Shown: in pieces, positions 45,018 through 56,349 of the stretch | Position numbering within the stretch: position 1 is the stretch's first letter | Layout: every line of letters starts with the position of its first letter | DNA from: Adineta ricciae | Taxonomy: Eukaryota > Rotifera > Eurotatoria > Adinetida > Adinetidae | NCBI GenBank assembly: GCA_905250025.1 | Contig: CAJNOJ010000218.1 | Coordinates: 6,570 to 70,569 of the forward strand | DNA: 64,000 bases | Direction of reading: 5' to 3' | The notes under the pieces: model-generated | Database searches by the model: none | What the model was told of the DNA's origin: nothing | What the model saw: only the letters and a program-made list of their open reading frames with translations | Position numbers and translations under genes: made by a program

Positions 45018-45508
45018 AACAAAATTCAGAAAAGATGATAAATCAACCTGATGATTGTTCAAGTTCAATAGTGAGAGATGATATTATAAGGAAAATGTCC
45101 ATTTGTTTATCTTTTTATGGGAATTTTGTTCTGATTCCTGCAGTCGAAAAGACACTGAAGAAAATCAATGGTCAAAGATTTACTTATTGGTACGAAATGA
45201 TGCAATTTATTGATTCTTATGATTCACCATCTGCAGATGAACATCGAAAGAAATTAATTGATGAATTAATGGAAAACATGAAAAAATTCGTAAAAAACGA
45301 AGGAATATCGGATAAAGATTGGCGCAAAATGTTATGTTCAATACCAGATGATGTTATCGATAAATTTGATTATCGATTAAAACAGAATATCTTTGATGAA
45401 ATTCAAAATCTGGTTGAACAAAATCGATTACCATTTGATTTAAACAAGTCTTTTGGTCGCTTATTAGACTCCGCGGAAAAACGTGCTGGAAAATATATTC
45501 GAAAATGA
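45018..45508 (+). CDS. Gene H, copy A, 3' part
   Basis: It starts after the N at 45017. The first 198 bases repeat 36452-36649 exactly, and the remainder (45216-45508) completes gene H copy A. The C-terminal domain resembles copy B (GISDKDWRKMLCSIPDDVID) with several substitutions near the end (QNLVEQNRLPFDLNKSFGRL). Downstream sequence also matches copy B. Confidence 0.8.
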
Positions 45509-46086
45509 ATCACTTGAAATATTATTCTTGAACATTTGTTTTATTTAAATAATAAATTTTATCGTACATACTCGTGTTCTTTTGGAAAATCTGTATCTGT
45601 TTTTAGCAGTACCATTCGCTTAACGAACAAGTCCGCTAAGCAATATATATTGTATAAATTATGCAAAGAATGTCGGGAGAAAATGCATTCATCATGGTTT
45701 TTTCATCAGTGAGCAGAATGTTGAATTGCTTGTCGCTGAATCATCGAAGAAAGAATGAAATTTTTTTTTTTTCTGTGTACAGTATTTTTCGTATCATCAG
45801 AAGTAATCGAAGGTAATGCCAGTGAAATGTGTCGCGGGGCTCGAAAACCAAAGAATAAAAGTAAGGGTGTGGTTCGTTTGGATGATTTCAGTCGAGTTAG
45901 TGAAACAGCTTTCTGCAATATATAACAATAGGGAAGGATGTGGATGTAATGTCTCTGTTTATTTTCATTTGTCACATAAAATAACTGCCAATCATGAATA
46001 AAATTAAAAGATAAATATTAAAGGAATCCATAACACAGCTAGACATTATTCATACAGTGAGTTACTCGAAAATATTGTACGCATTG
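45509..46086. other. 3' region between convergent genes (copy A)
   Basis: Counterpart of 40740-41341 with the aataaa signal downstream of gene H. No gene was seen. Confidence 0.45.
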
Positions 46087-46968
46087 TTAACCTTCCAGCT
46101 CGAAGCGCTGAACTCGATTATTACCTTGATCGCTAACGTAAAGAAACGTTTCGTTAGCGTTGAGTGCTACTCCAACGGGTGAACGGAGCATAGTAGGAAG
46201 CGATCCTGCTGTTCCTGTCCCAGCAACTGTAGTTGCTTGTGTATCATTCATTTTCCATCGCTGAATTCGATTGTTATTCGTGTCAGCAATGTACATGTCA
46301 CCGTTCTTCGGAGACACCCATACANGTTTCGTTGTGCATAGCCGAGACCACCGGCTACAGTAGTTCCCAGACGGCTACCAAAATGAAAACGTTGCACTCG
46401 AAAATTATTCGAATCGCATACATAAAAAGTTTGATTGATCGATGAAACAAATATACCGCGTGGTGCATTTAATCCCATAGCATCATCACCAGCTGTCATA
46501 TTGTCATAACCAGCAATTGTAACGTCGATCGGTAATTGATCAGCTAGAATATAATACAATAAATATTGAGTAACTAGTACGATGCACTCTTCCTGGAAAA
46601 GGTTGTTTTCGATTATTGTTGTATGAATAGATGCTTTCCTCAGAAAAATGTGCGGGACCGTATTTTCAGGTATTATGTGGATCTCGTCCCTTTTTGCTGG
46701 CTCGAGGATATTTCTAGTTTAGCGATCGGCTTTTGATATAAATATCTTATCTAACTTTCAGCCGAAACTTTCCTACAGGTGTAAAAAGTACTCTCTAAAA
46801 AGCTAGAAAAGTATACTTGAAATACTTACTTTGATCACTTGTTATATCAGATGTCACAACTTCGGTTGTCACTTGAGTTGATGCAGTCGTTGATGAACTC
46901 GTTCCAATCGAAGTGCCTAATAAGAGAATTAAAATTAAAAGACAGCATAGAATTACAATTTTTTTCAT
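46087..46968 (-). CDS. Secreted NHL-repeat protein (gene I, copy A, with an assembly gap)
   Basis: Same structure as copy B: signal peptide and Thr-rich linker from the ATG at 46968, an intron of about 280 nt, and an NHL exon starting at about 46546 and ending at 46087. The single N at 46325 replaces about 450 bp present in copy B (about 41576-42027), so two to three blades are missing from the assembly and the frame is not continuous across it. What remains is highly similar to copy B. The ATG is again two bases behind the upstream gene's stop. Confidence 0.75.
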
Positions 46969-46970
46969 GT

Positions 46971-47719
46971 TTATGCTTTCGCATTACAACCATCAGATAG
47001 ACCTGCTGTGTTGTATAGAACACTTGCATTCGGTTGCAAGGTGACAGTCAATGTAGAACTTCCAATCGTCGCATCTGTAACAAACGGCAAGACAAAATGT
47101 TGAAAAATAATTCTGAAAAGCGTTGAGACTTACATCCACACTGATTGGATGGTAAACAAGTGTAACCAAAATCTTCTCGACACATGCTTCTGTCTTGTTG
47201 ACAAGATGCACCGCCTACAAGTAATTGTGGTGCACATATGGATGTTGATGTATTCCAATAAGTGTGTGGAACACATTCACATGTGGAATTCGTTGAGCAT
47301 GTAAGATAACGAGTTTCGTAGCAGCTAGTTTGACATGAAAGACCATGCTGTGAAAATACACCTGCAAAGATTTTGACGACACCAACTCTTGATTGAGATG
47401 GTACTGCAATAATACTACCCACTGTATCTATATCACCTTCGAATAATCGACATTGGTCCAATGCAGATGCATCATAATCAAAAATGCGACACAATCGATT
47501 TTGATTACATGCGGCAGCACATAACTTCAATGAGTTCCTTGTTGTTGTCGAAAGCAGCTGTGCTGCTGGATTGACAGGAGAATATTGAGTGCCATTAGGA
47601 TAGTACACAATGTAAGATTGACTTATTTGATCGGAATGAGTAGAATCGATCACCAAAGTAAGCAACGACCAAATGAAAACGACCAATTGTCCATTATTAG
47701 GTTGATACACAAAAAGCAT
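46971..47719 (-). CDS. Secreted PAN/Apple and EGF-like protein (gene J, copy A)
   Basis: Exon 1 47719-47134, intron 47075-47133 (59 nt, same ends as copy B), exon 2 47074-46971; same length as copy B, 229 residues. Signal peptide, PAN/Apple-like domain and Cys-rich module are intact. Differences are few and conservative (for example CAAACNQNRLC against CAVACNQNRLC). The TAA at 46973-46971 precedes the ATG of gene I by two bases, so the spacing is conserved. Confidence 0.75.
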
Positions 47720-48341
47720 TACTGAAAATCAAACGATATCTGAAAGATGGTTAGTTTTAATCAGACACAGATGTTATAGAAGCAAACTATCAAATTCTAC
47801 ACTCGCACTCTTGTTTATTCATAGAATACCGAACAGAGTAATAAAGGTGGATCGTCAATTGTTTCGAAATTCAACCATTTGTTTTCTGTATTATTATGGC
47901 ACGAGTGTTGATTAGATACATAAGAGTACGCTTATGAGAAATAATTTTCAGTTATTCAGTGCACTTCTCTTCCTCTTTGTTCCACATCTATTGGAGTACA
48001 TGGTAGAAAAAGAAATTTATTAATATCTTGTAATTTCCGATGATAATGAGTTTTACAATAAGGGAAACTAATTATCTGCAAGTATTATTGAATTCTACAT
48101 GTTGAAACAGCTCTTTCTAATCTCACACCACTTGGAAAATGTTATTTTTCGCCAGTTTCTTCATTTTATATCATGCATTTAAATTTTTCACTGACGTCCT
48201 TGGTGAAATAAAAAAGTTTTTACTTTGAGATCAAAATCGATCGAAACATCGTTTTGATATACGCCTTAGGACGTAACAAAAAGATACATGCGTATACCCA
48301 ACAGTTTTGAGAGACGAATATTTGTCGACACATAAACACAA
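47720..48341. other. Divergent intergenic region (copy A)
   Basis: Counterpart of 43418-44111 with small indels. No gene was seen. Confidence 0.4.
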
Positions 48342-51300
48342 ATGTCTAAAAAAAATTCATCGCCCATTCTCGGACTCTCCGTTGAGATTATCTATCGAAT
48401 TCTTGATCATTTGGAAGTACGAACCATCCTTCTATCACTTCGAAATGTTTGTACTCGACTCAATAATATTATTAATACTTATCATCGATATCAGGTTATT
48501 TCCAACATCTATACGTACATATAACAACTTTTATTTTCGTGTTGACAGATTTATACAACACTAGATCTCCCCACTCAAGTTGTTAATGGCAAGAAAATGC
48601 AATGCTTTAGAGAACAATACTGTAATAGATACATATTCGTCGATATGCAGTAGATCTTATCGCTTTCGCACAGACATTAAAACACCTACAACTTCGAATG
48701 ACTGATAGTGATAATCGTTGTGCAAAATATATTTAGCACATGTCATACGAAAGAATCGTGTAAGTCTTACTCTACGCTTAATAAGCCACTTTGACAAACT
48801 CTGTTTTCGTTGAACATAGACACTAACGCATGTGAATCTTAACTCTAATAAAATTGGTCCACAAGGCGTACAATACTTAGCTCAAGCATTGTACATTAAT
48901 CAGGTTACATTAGTTCATTTTTTTCTTTTTTTTTACATTCGCAATTGATCTTTATTAACAGACACTGACGAGTCTCGATCTTAGCTCGACTAGAATTGGT
49001 TCTGAAGGAGCTCAATACTTAGCTATTGCTTTACAATTTAATCAAGTGAAATAATTTCTCGTCTTTTCCTTCGTCATTTCCATATTTCTCTAAAGACACT
49101 TACAGACTTGTCTTTGGAATCTAGCAGTCTTGACTCCAATGCAATGAAGTATCTCGCAGAAGGATTACAAAAAATAAGACGTTTGTGATTTAGAAATTGA
49201 TGAAACTATCTCTCGCACATAATCCAATTGGTCAGTCAGNTTAGCTATTGCTTTACAATTTAATCAAGTGAAATAATTTCTCGTCTTTTCCTTCGTCATT
49301 TCCATATTTCTCTAAAGACACTTACAGACTTGTCTTTGGAATCTAGCAGTCTTGACTCCAATGCAATGAAGTATCTCGCAGAAGGATTACAAAAAATAAG
49401 ACGTTTGTGATTTAGAAATTGATGAAACTATCTCTCGCACATAATCCAATTGGTCAGTCAGGTTTAGATTATCTCGCAAATGCGTTACAATACAACAAGG
49501 TAGACATGAAATCTTTGTGTACACATTTGTAACGTTGAATATAGACTTTGATCGAGCTGATATTGATTAGAAACGAAATGAATGGTAGAGGAGCAACACA
49601 ACTGGGTTGGATTTTAAAATCGAATAATGTAAGATAGTTTGACTTTGTTTCTCATTGACATTTAACGATTCAGACATTGAAAAAACTCATTTTTTTCTCC
49701 AATCCAATCGATTCTGATCAGATGAAATATGTAGCTGATGGATTAGCTGTGAACACTGTAAGACAATGCATTTATTCGTATTGTATCTTATTCATTTTCA
49801 AATCCAGGCATTGACAGACTTGACTTTTACAAAAAATAATCTTGACTCTCGCGGTGCACAATACTTTAGTACTGCCTTGGAGAACAATCGAGTAAATCTA
49901 TTTTGTACTATTCAATCTTATATAAAATCGTTTTTATTCACTACAGTCTCTTATCAATCTGTGTCTTAATGTGAATAACATTGGCACTGAAGGTATTCGA
50001 TATTTAGCCAAAGCATTAAACAACAACCGAGTGAGCAAAATTCTATCGTTATAAATTTTAATATTTCATAGACTCTCACTGCATACAGACACTTACAACA
50101 TTAAGTGTTGAACACAACCAAATTGATGGTAAAGGTATGAAGTATCTTGCAGATGCTTTACAAAAGAACACTGTAAGATGTTATTAAAATGTGCATCTCG
50201 ATGACTTTTCGCGAATATTTAGACGATTACAACACTAAATTTATCGAACAATAACATTGGAAATGAAGGAGCACAACACTTAGCCGGCGCACTGGAAAAG
50301 AATACGGTGAAAATGTTTTCTGCTCATTTTCTTTCCATCTGAACGTATATTAAATAGACATTGACTAGTTTAATTCTTGAACAAAGTTCGATCGGTACTG
50401 ATGGAGCACGTGCTCTTGCTGTCGGGTTACGAATTAATTGAGTAAATTGAACTCTCCCAGAAGCTCATATAGATATTTTTTCTCTTTCATAAAACAGACG
50501 CTGATCACACTAAATCTTCTTAATAATCAAATTGATTTAGCTGCCATAGAACAATTAGCCGACCTATTCCAAACGAATAATACTGTGAGAAGATGATTTT
50601 CATTCATGTAACTATTTGTATTCTTTCATTTAGGCAATCAGAGAATTTTCTCTCAGTCAGACGGCATGCGATGCTCAAGGAGCACAGTGTTTATTTAATC
50701 CATTACATTACAATAATGTGAAAGAAATTTTTTGTTTGCTCATATCTTATGCTAATTCGTCCTTTTCAATATAGACACTTACTACTCTCACAATCAAAAG
50801 CTATAAAATTGGCTCCAAATCAATGTCAAATCTAGCCGACGCATTACTATACAACAGAGTAGAATTCGATTTCTTCCATATATATATACCCTACGCTTCT
50901 TAACCTAGACATTGACAACACTAGTTTTTAAATCGGTTGACATTGGTTCTGAAGGAACACAGTATTTAGCAAAAGCCTTAGAAACTAACAATGTTAGTAA
51001 CATTCTTTATTGTTTACGAATTGTTATTGATTCAATGTAGACACTCACCACATTGGAAATCGTCTTCAGCAAAGTTCGTAGCGAAGGGCGCAACATTTAT
51101 CAAATGCATTAATGTATAATAAGGTGAATATATAATCTGCAGCGCCCTGTTCACACGCACACGGTTCGTTGTAGGGTCTAGCGATGCTGAGTGTGGTATG
51201 GAACCAAATCTATTCGGAAGGAGCTCAACATATGCCTAATGCTCTCAAGTATAACAATGTGAGACAATTTCTACTCTTCGTTCATGAATTGTATTCATTT

Positions 51301-51536
51301 CTTTATAATAGACATTGAAGAAATTAAAACTGGGAAGTAATGAAATGCTTGGAAGATGCACTACTGGTTAATCGAGTCAGTTTCATTCATTTCATTTCCA
51401 TCTGCTAACTTTGATTGTTCTGATATAGACACTCGAAGTGTTGTCATTTGGTTATAAATATGAATGTGAAGATGCAGTACAATACATAAAAGATAAATCA
51501 CTTTATTTCGCAGCAAAAATAGAGTTGGAATGTTGA
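48342..51536 (+). pseudogene. F-box / leucine-rich-repeat gene, copy A, about 20 single-repeat exons, decaying
   Basis: The F-box exon starts at 48342. It is followed by about twenty LRR exons of 84 nt separated by introns of about 60-70 nt, for example TLTTLSVEHNQIDGKGMKYL and TITTLNLSNNNIGNEGAQHL. A last exon ends SLYFAAKIELEC, stop 51534-51536. Lesions: an 11-bp deletion in exon 2 (about 48597), a 2-bp insertion in the next (about 48730), a shortened intron without donor (about 49170), a TGA at 50439-50441 replacing the last codon of an exon, and a one-base deletion near 51087. The exons after that are degenerate. Intact copies would act as SCF substrate adaptors. Confidence 0.75.
49019..49461. 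repeat. Exact 221-bp duplication around a single N (49240)
   Basis: 49019-49239 and 49241-49461 appear identical and contain an LRR exon with its intron. The LRR array therefore looks one exon longer than it is. Same length as the duplications at 29581 and 53457. Confidence 0.9.
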
Positions 51537-51776
51537 TTATTGACTAACACGTACTTTGTTGAAAAAAAACTGAAAATAATTGTTTTTTTTGTCATCGAAG
51601 AAGATTAACGCGATAATTGAAATAACAGCGTATTTGCAAAATGACACAAAATCTTCAATTATTTGAAGATTAGTCCTTTTGATTTGATTACGCGAAAACA
51701 ACAATTCTATATCGTTCGTTCTGTATATATAACGACAGAATATCACATTCAATTGGTATTATTAGACAAACGAAAC

Positions 51777-53784
51777 ATGTTGTCTGTATCGGCAATATAT
51801 TTCTTCTCATTCATTTTTTTCTTCAGGTAATTCGAAAAGTACTTGACTGACTCAGAGAAATTTCCTCATTAATCTATAGTGTACCAGTCAGCGAAGTGAC
51901 CTGTTCTGTTTGTGCTGATACATCTCAGTACGATCAATGTTCAGCGAATAGTGCGTGCGGTTGTTTTCACATGGTTGGCGCTCACAATGTTGGAATTTGC
52001 GGCTTTCTCTGGACAAGCTGTTCAACTCTTGCTCCATGTGATTCTCTAACCAATTCTTGTGCTAAAGATGATCATATCTGTGTTCACCATCCTCGATGTA
52101 ATACAAGACCTGTTTGTTATCCAGCATCAATGATTGATCCACGAATTTGTCCAACAGCTACAGTGAGTACAAGTACAACCAATACGATTCCAAATGCAAC
52201 TGAAATTACATCAACAACGACAACGACAACAATTACAACAACAACTTTTACTACTACTGGTGCACCAAGAAGTAAGTTCGATGCTCATGTTGACTAAACA
52301 GGGATTTTTTAATTCGTCAGACATCATTCAAAGTATCGATTTCTTTGCTAATTTGAAGCAATCATTGACGTCATTTGGATTGAATAGGCCAAAAATTTGT
52401 ATATATATATATATTTCTGTATCACCTTGATGAGTATCTTATTTCAAAGGTGCGACAAAAATCGAAATTGATTCTACAGTGTATAGATTCAGTCCCTATA
52501 ATCGTTCTCTCTTGACATGTTCCTTCGGAATTTTATATTTTATAACGAAAAAAAACTCTCTTATTCTTAGACTGGCGCTTTACTAGTGGCATGCCAATAG
52601 GATTGAGAGACCATGTAGCAACTACATTAATGGATGGAACAATTATGATGATTGGTGGCAACAATGATGATAACGGTGAAACGAATAGAGTTATTCTGTA
52701 CAATTCGTCAAGTGAAACCTGGAGCAATGCAACTAGTATGCGAAATGCACGATATGCACATAGAGCATCCATTTTATTCAATGGGAAAGTCTTAGTTACT
52801 GGAGGCCAAAGAGCTACATACATAACTACAGATAGTGTCGAATTGTATGATCCATCAACAAAAAAATGGACATCAATTGATAGTTTAAATCATGCACGGA
52901 GATACCATACAGCAACGGTTTTGTCAAATGGAAAAGTATTGATTGCTGGTGGAGAAACTTATAGCGTGAATTATGGTCAAATATCTATGAGTGCTGCTGA
53001 GTTATACGATCCATTTGCAGACATTTGGACAGTTACTGACAGTTTGAAGAATAATCGAACAAGACATACCGCATGCCTTTTAAAAAACGGAAAAGTACTG
53101 GTAGCCGGTGGTTCACAACTTACTTCAGAATTATATGATCCAGCAACAGGGCTATGGACAACGACGGGTAGCATGAAACAGTTCCGAGAAGGTCATACGA
53201 TGTCATTGTTACCAAATGGACAAGTATTAGTTACTGGTGGACATAGTTTAAAGAGCGCTGAATTATACGATCCACTAACTGGAAACTGGACCTTTGTCGA
53301 AAATATGCATTATGCTAGACAATATCATACAGCAACTGTAATGTTAGATGGAAATGTCTTAGTTGCAGGTGGGTACAATACAACTGCTACGAACAGAGTC
53401 GAGTTTTATAATCCAGAGACAAGAAAATGGACAACAACTTATGAAAGAATGAAGCANGGTGGACATAGTTTAAAGAGCGCTGAATTATACGATCCACTAA
53501 CTGGAAACTGGACCTTTGTCGAAAATATGCATTATGCTAGACAATATCATACAGCAACTGTAATGTTAGATGGAAATGTCTTAGTTGCAGGTGGGTACAA
53601 TACAACTGCTACGAACAGAGTCGAGTTTTATAATCCAGAGACAAGAAAATGGACAACAACTTATGAAAGAATGAAGCATGACCGTCATAGTCACACAGCA
53701 TCGTTGTTACCAAATGGAAAATTGTTGGTTGCTGGTGGAAATTCCAATAGTTACTACTGGCGTAGTGCAGAATTATATGAGTAA
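51777..53784 (+). CDS. Secreted Cys-rich / Thr-linker / kelch protein
   Basis: Three exons: 51777-51826, 51880-52271 and 52571-53784, with introns of 53 and 299 nt whose GT/AG ends and phases agree (551 codons). The protein starts with a signal peptide (MLSVSAIYFFSFIFFF), then a Cys-rich domain (CSVCADTSQYDQC, NSACGCFHM) and a Thr-rich mucin-like linker. The linker leads into a kelch propeller of five to six blades (YHTATVLSNGKVLIAGG, SAELYDPLTGNWTF). The 221-bp duplication at the N (53457) adds a false 74-codon block in frame. An extracellular binding protein is likely, built like the NHL gene I with another propeller. It resembles the PAN-kelch gene at 8457-9884. Confidence 0.8.
53236..53678. 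repeat. Exact 221-bp duplication around a single N (53457)
   Basis: 53236-53456 and 53458-53678 appear identical; 222 bases keep the frame, so the kelch protein seems to have extra blades. An unmerged contig overlap. Confidence 0.9.
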
Positions 53785-54742
53785 TCATTCGAAATAAATA
53801 AAGAGTTTCAGTGATTTTAAAGTCGCATTCTTGAAATACTACTTATTTAAATATTCGTAAAGGCAAGGGTGTCGATAAGAACGACTAAACATTAGTTTCA
53901 AACGACTATAATTTCCTATTGTAAAGGCGATAAATGTTCTCATGATATTTGTTCAGTAAAGGGTCATCAGCAATGACGCCACGTTATATTTGAATATTGT
54001 CGATGTTGTATGACACAACGATAACGTTATTTCAACGCAAACTCATCGAACCATGGATCATACTCAAGAATTACCAGACTCTTGACTCAGGACGAAAAAA
54101 TTTTTAGCATTTACTGTTAAAAAGAGAATTCTACCTCGATGTTAAATACATGTCAGATGTTGTTGACAGTTCATTGGATGAGATAAGTTTACTGATGACA
54201 ACCGACTTCGCTTCATCAGTTTTTCTCTGAATATTACAACCATATCGCATAAATATTTTTTATTGCAATTAATAGATTTCGAAAGTAAAGAAATAGATCT
54301 TGTATGTACATGATATCTATCCATATTTACAACAATATAGTTTTAGTCCCGCCCTCGCCCGCAAAGTACTACTTTTTCTCGATTCTTTCACGTTAGAGAA
54401 CAAAATCTCCTATGCAGATACAGTTGTACTCGACATTCTTATCTTGGTTATTCAACTTGTAGTAATTACAAACAATCTAAGCACGGTAATAATTGTCATG
54501 AACATATCGTAGATGAATATGAAAAAAAAATTGTGGTTAGATTTAATCGAGTGGATAAGATCGAATTACCCCTTATTTGCACACTCCCGTTATTTGATTA
54601 AGGCATTCTTTTTTCTCTCTCGTCTGACCATGCGATCGACAGAGAAGCATTATCAACTGTGTAATTTTATCTTAAAAACATTGACTTTCTGTTTCATTTT
54701 TCATGAAATATTTGGTTGGGAAGGTATCTTACACAAGTTGCA
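53785..54742. other. Intergenic DNA (version 1) between kelch and ART-TPR genes
   Basis: Closely matched by 55400-56349. Two or three open stretches of 70-80 codons precede the next gene in both versions, but indels between the versions do not respect their frames, so I do not call them genes. Confidence 0.4.
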
Positions 54743-55152
54743 ATGACTTCAGCAAAACAATTATTTGACCGTGAATATACTAATCTTGAACTATATCAAT
54801 TGATATGGCTCGAGTCAAATTCGAACGATCAAAGCAATCGTATTGAGAAAAGAATATCTACAGAGAACTTAAGAAGCATTATTGATTATACAAAATTCTT
54901 TCACGATGTCGACGAATGTTTCGATTATATCAACAAGACACAAGATTCTATGACACTATTAGTTAGCACAGATGAGACCGTTATCGATGTTCTTACGAAT
55001 GATCAACATCCTAAAAACTTGTTGGGTGTTTATGTGCTCTGCAATAGCGAGAAATCTATTCCAAAGGTGAGTTTCAAGTTTGAATGGTTTTTGGAATAGT
55101 AAAGAGTAATTTAGATAGTGCGTACTTATACAGATGTCGATGCTTTATTGAG
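54743..55152 (+). CDS. ART-TPR gene, first version, 5' fragment
   Basis: ATG 54743 to the N at 55153. Exon 1 (54743-55066) and the first codons of exon 2 (from 55115, after a 48-nt intron GTGAGT...TTTAG) match the full gene at 56350-58554 with few substitutions. It breaks off at TYTDVDALL. It represents the other arm of an assembly bubble rather than a truncated gene. Confidence 0.75.
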
Positions 55153-55153
55153 N

Positions 55154-55399
55154 AGACAATATCATACAGCAACTGTAATGTTAGATGGAAATGTCTTAGT
55201 TGCAGGTGGGTACAATACAACTGCTACGAACAGAGTCGAGTTTTATAATCCAGAGACAAGAAAATGGACAACAAGTTATGAAAGAATGAAGCATGACCGT
55301 CATAGTCACACAGCATCGTTGTTACCAAATGGAAAATTGTTGGTTGCCGGTGGAATATCCAATAGTTACTACTGGAGTAGTGCAGAATTATATGAGTAA
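55154..55399 (+). CDS. Kelch gene, second version, 3' fragment
   Basis: It begins after the N at 55153 in the middle of a blade (RQYHTATVMLDGNVLVAGGY), identical for about 120 bases to 53538-53659 and then slightly different (TTSYERM against TTTYERM; GGISNSYYWSSAELYE against GGNSNSYYWRSAELYE). It ends with the natural stop. It is the other version of the kelch 3' end. Confidence 0.8.
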   Translation, partial: RQYHTATVMLDGNVLVAGGYNTTATNRVEFYNPETRKWTTSYERMKHDRHSHTASLLPNGKLLVAGGISNSYYWSSAELYE

Positions 55400-56349
55400 T
55401 CATTCGAAATAAATAAAGAGCTTCAGTGACTTTAAAGTCGCATTCTTGAAATACTACTTATTTAAATATTCGTAAAGGCAAGAGTGTCGATAAGAACAAC
55501 TAAACATTAGTTTCAAACGACTATAATTTCCTATTGTAAAGGCGATAAATGTTCTCATGATATTTGTTCAGTAAAGGATCATCAGCAATGACGCCACGTT
55601 ATATTTGAATATTTCGACATAACGATAACGTTATTTCAACGCAAACTCATCGAACCATGGATCATACTCAAGAATTATCAGACTGCTGAATCAGGACGAA
55701 AAAAATTTTAGCATTTACTGTTAAAAAGAGAATTCTGCATCGATATTAAATACATATCAGATGTTTTTGGCAGTTCATTGGGTGAGATAAGCTTACTGAT
55801 GACAACCGACTCCGTTTCATCAGTTTTTCTCTGAATATTACAATCATATCGCATAAATATTTTTTATTGTAATTAATAGATTTCAAAAGTAAAGAAATAA
55901 ATCTTATATGTGCATGATATCTATCCATATTTACAACAATATAGTTTTAGCCCTGCCCTCGTCCTCAAAGTACTACCTTTTCTCTATTCTTTCACGTTAG
56001 AGAGCAAAATCTCCTATGCAGATAGTAGAGTTGTACTCGACATTCTTACCTCGGTTATTCAACTTGTAGTAATTAGAAAAGATCCAAGCACAGTGATAGT
56101 TGTCATGAATATATCGTAGATGAATATGAAAAAAAAATTGTGGTTAGATTTAATCAAGTGGATAAGATCGAATTACTCCTTATTTGCCCACTCGCGTTAT
56201 TTGATTAAGGCATTCTTTTTTCTCTCTCGTCTGACCATGCGATCGACAGAGAAGCATTGTCAACTGTGTAATTTTATCTTAAAAACATTTGCTTTCTGTT
56301 TCATTTTTCATGAAATATTTGGTTGAGAAGGTATCTTACACAAGTTGCA
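55400..56349. other. Intergenic DNA (version 2)
   Basis: Counterpart of 53785-54742 with small indels. No supported gene. Confidence 0.4.

Noticed and set aside
49019..49461. Recent LRR exon duplication
   Set aside because: The repeat is exactly 221 bp around an N, as at two unrelated sites, so it is an assembly overlap.
54300..54746. Two consecutive open stretches upstream of the ART-TPR gene
   Set aside because: Versions 1 and 2 differ by indels without frame conservation and no family is recognisable.
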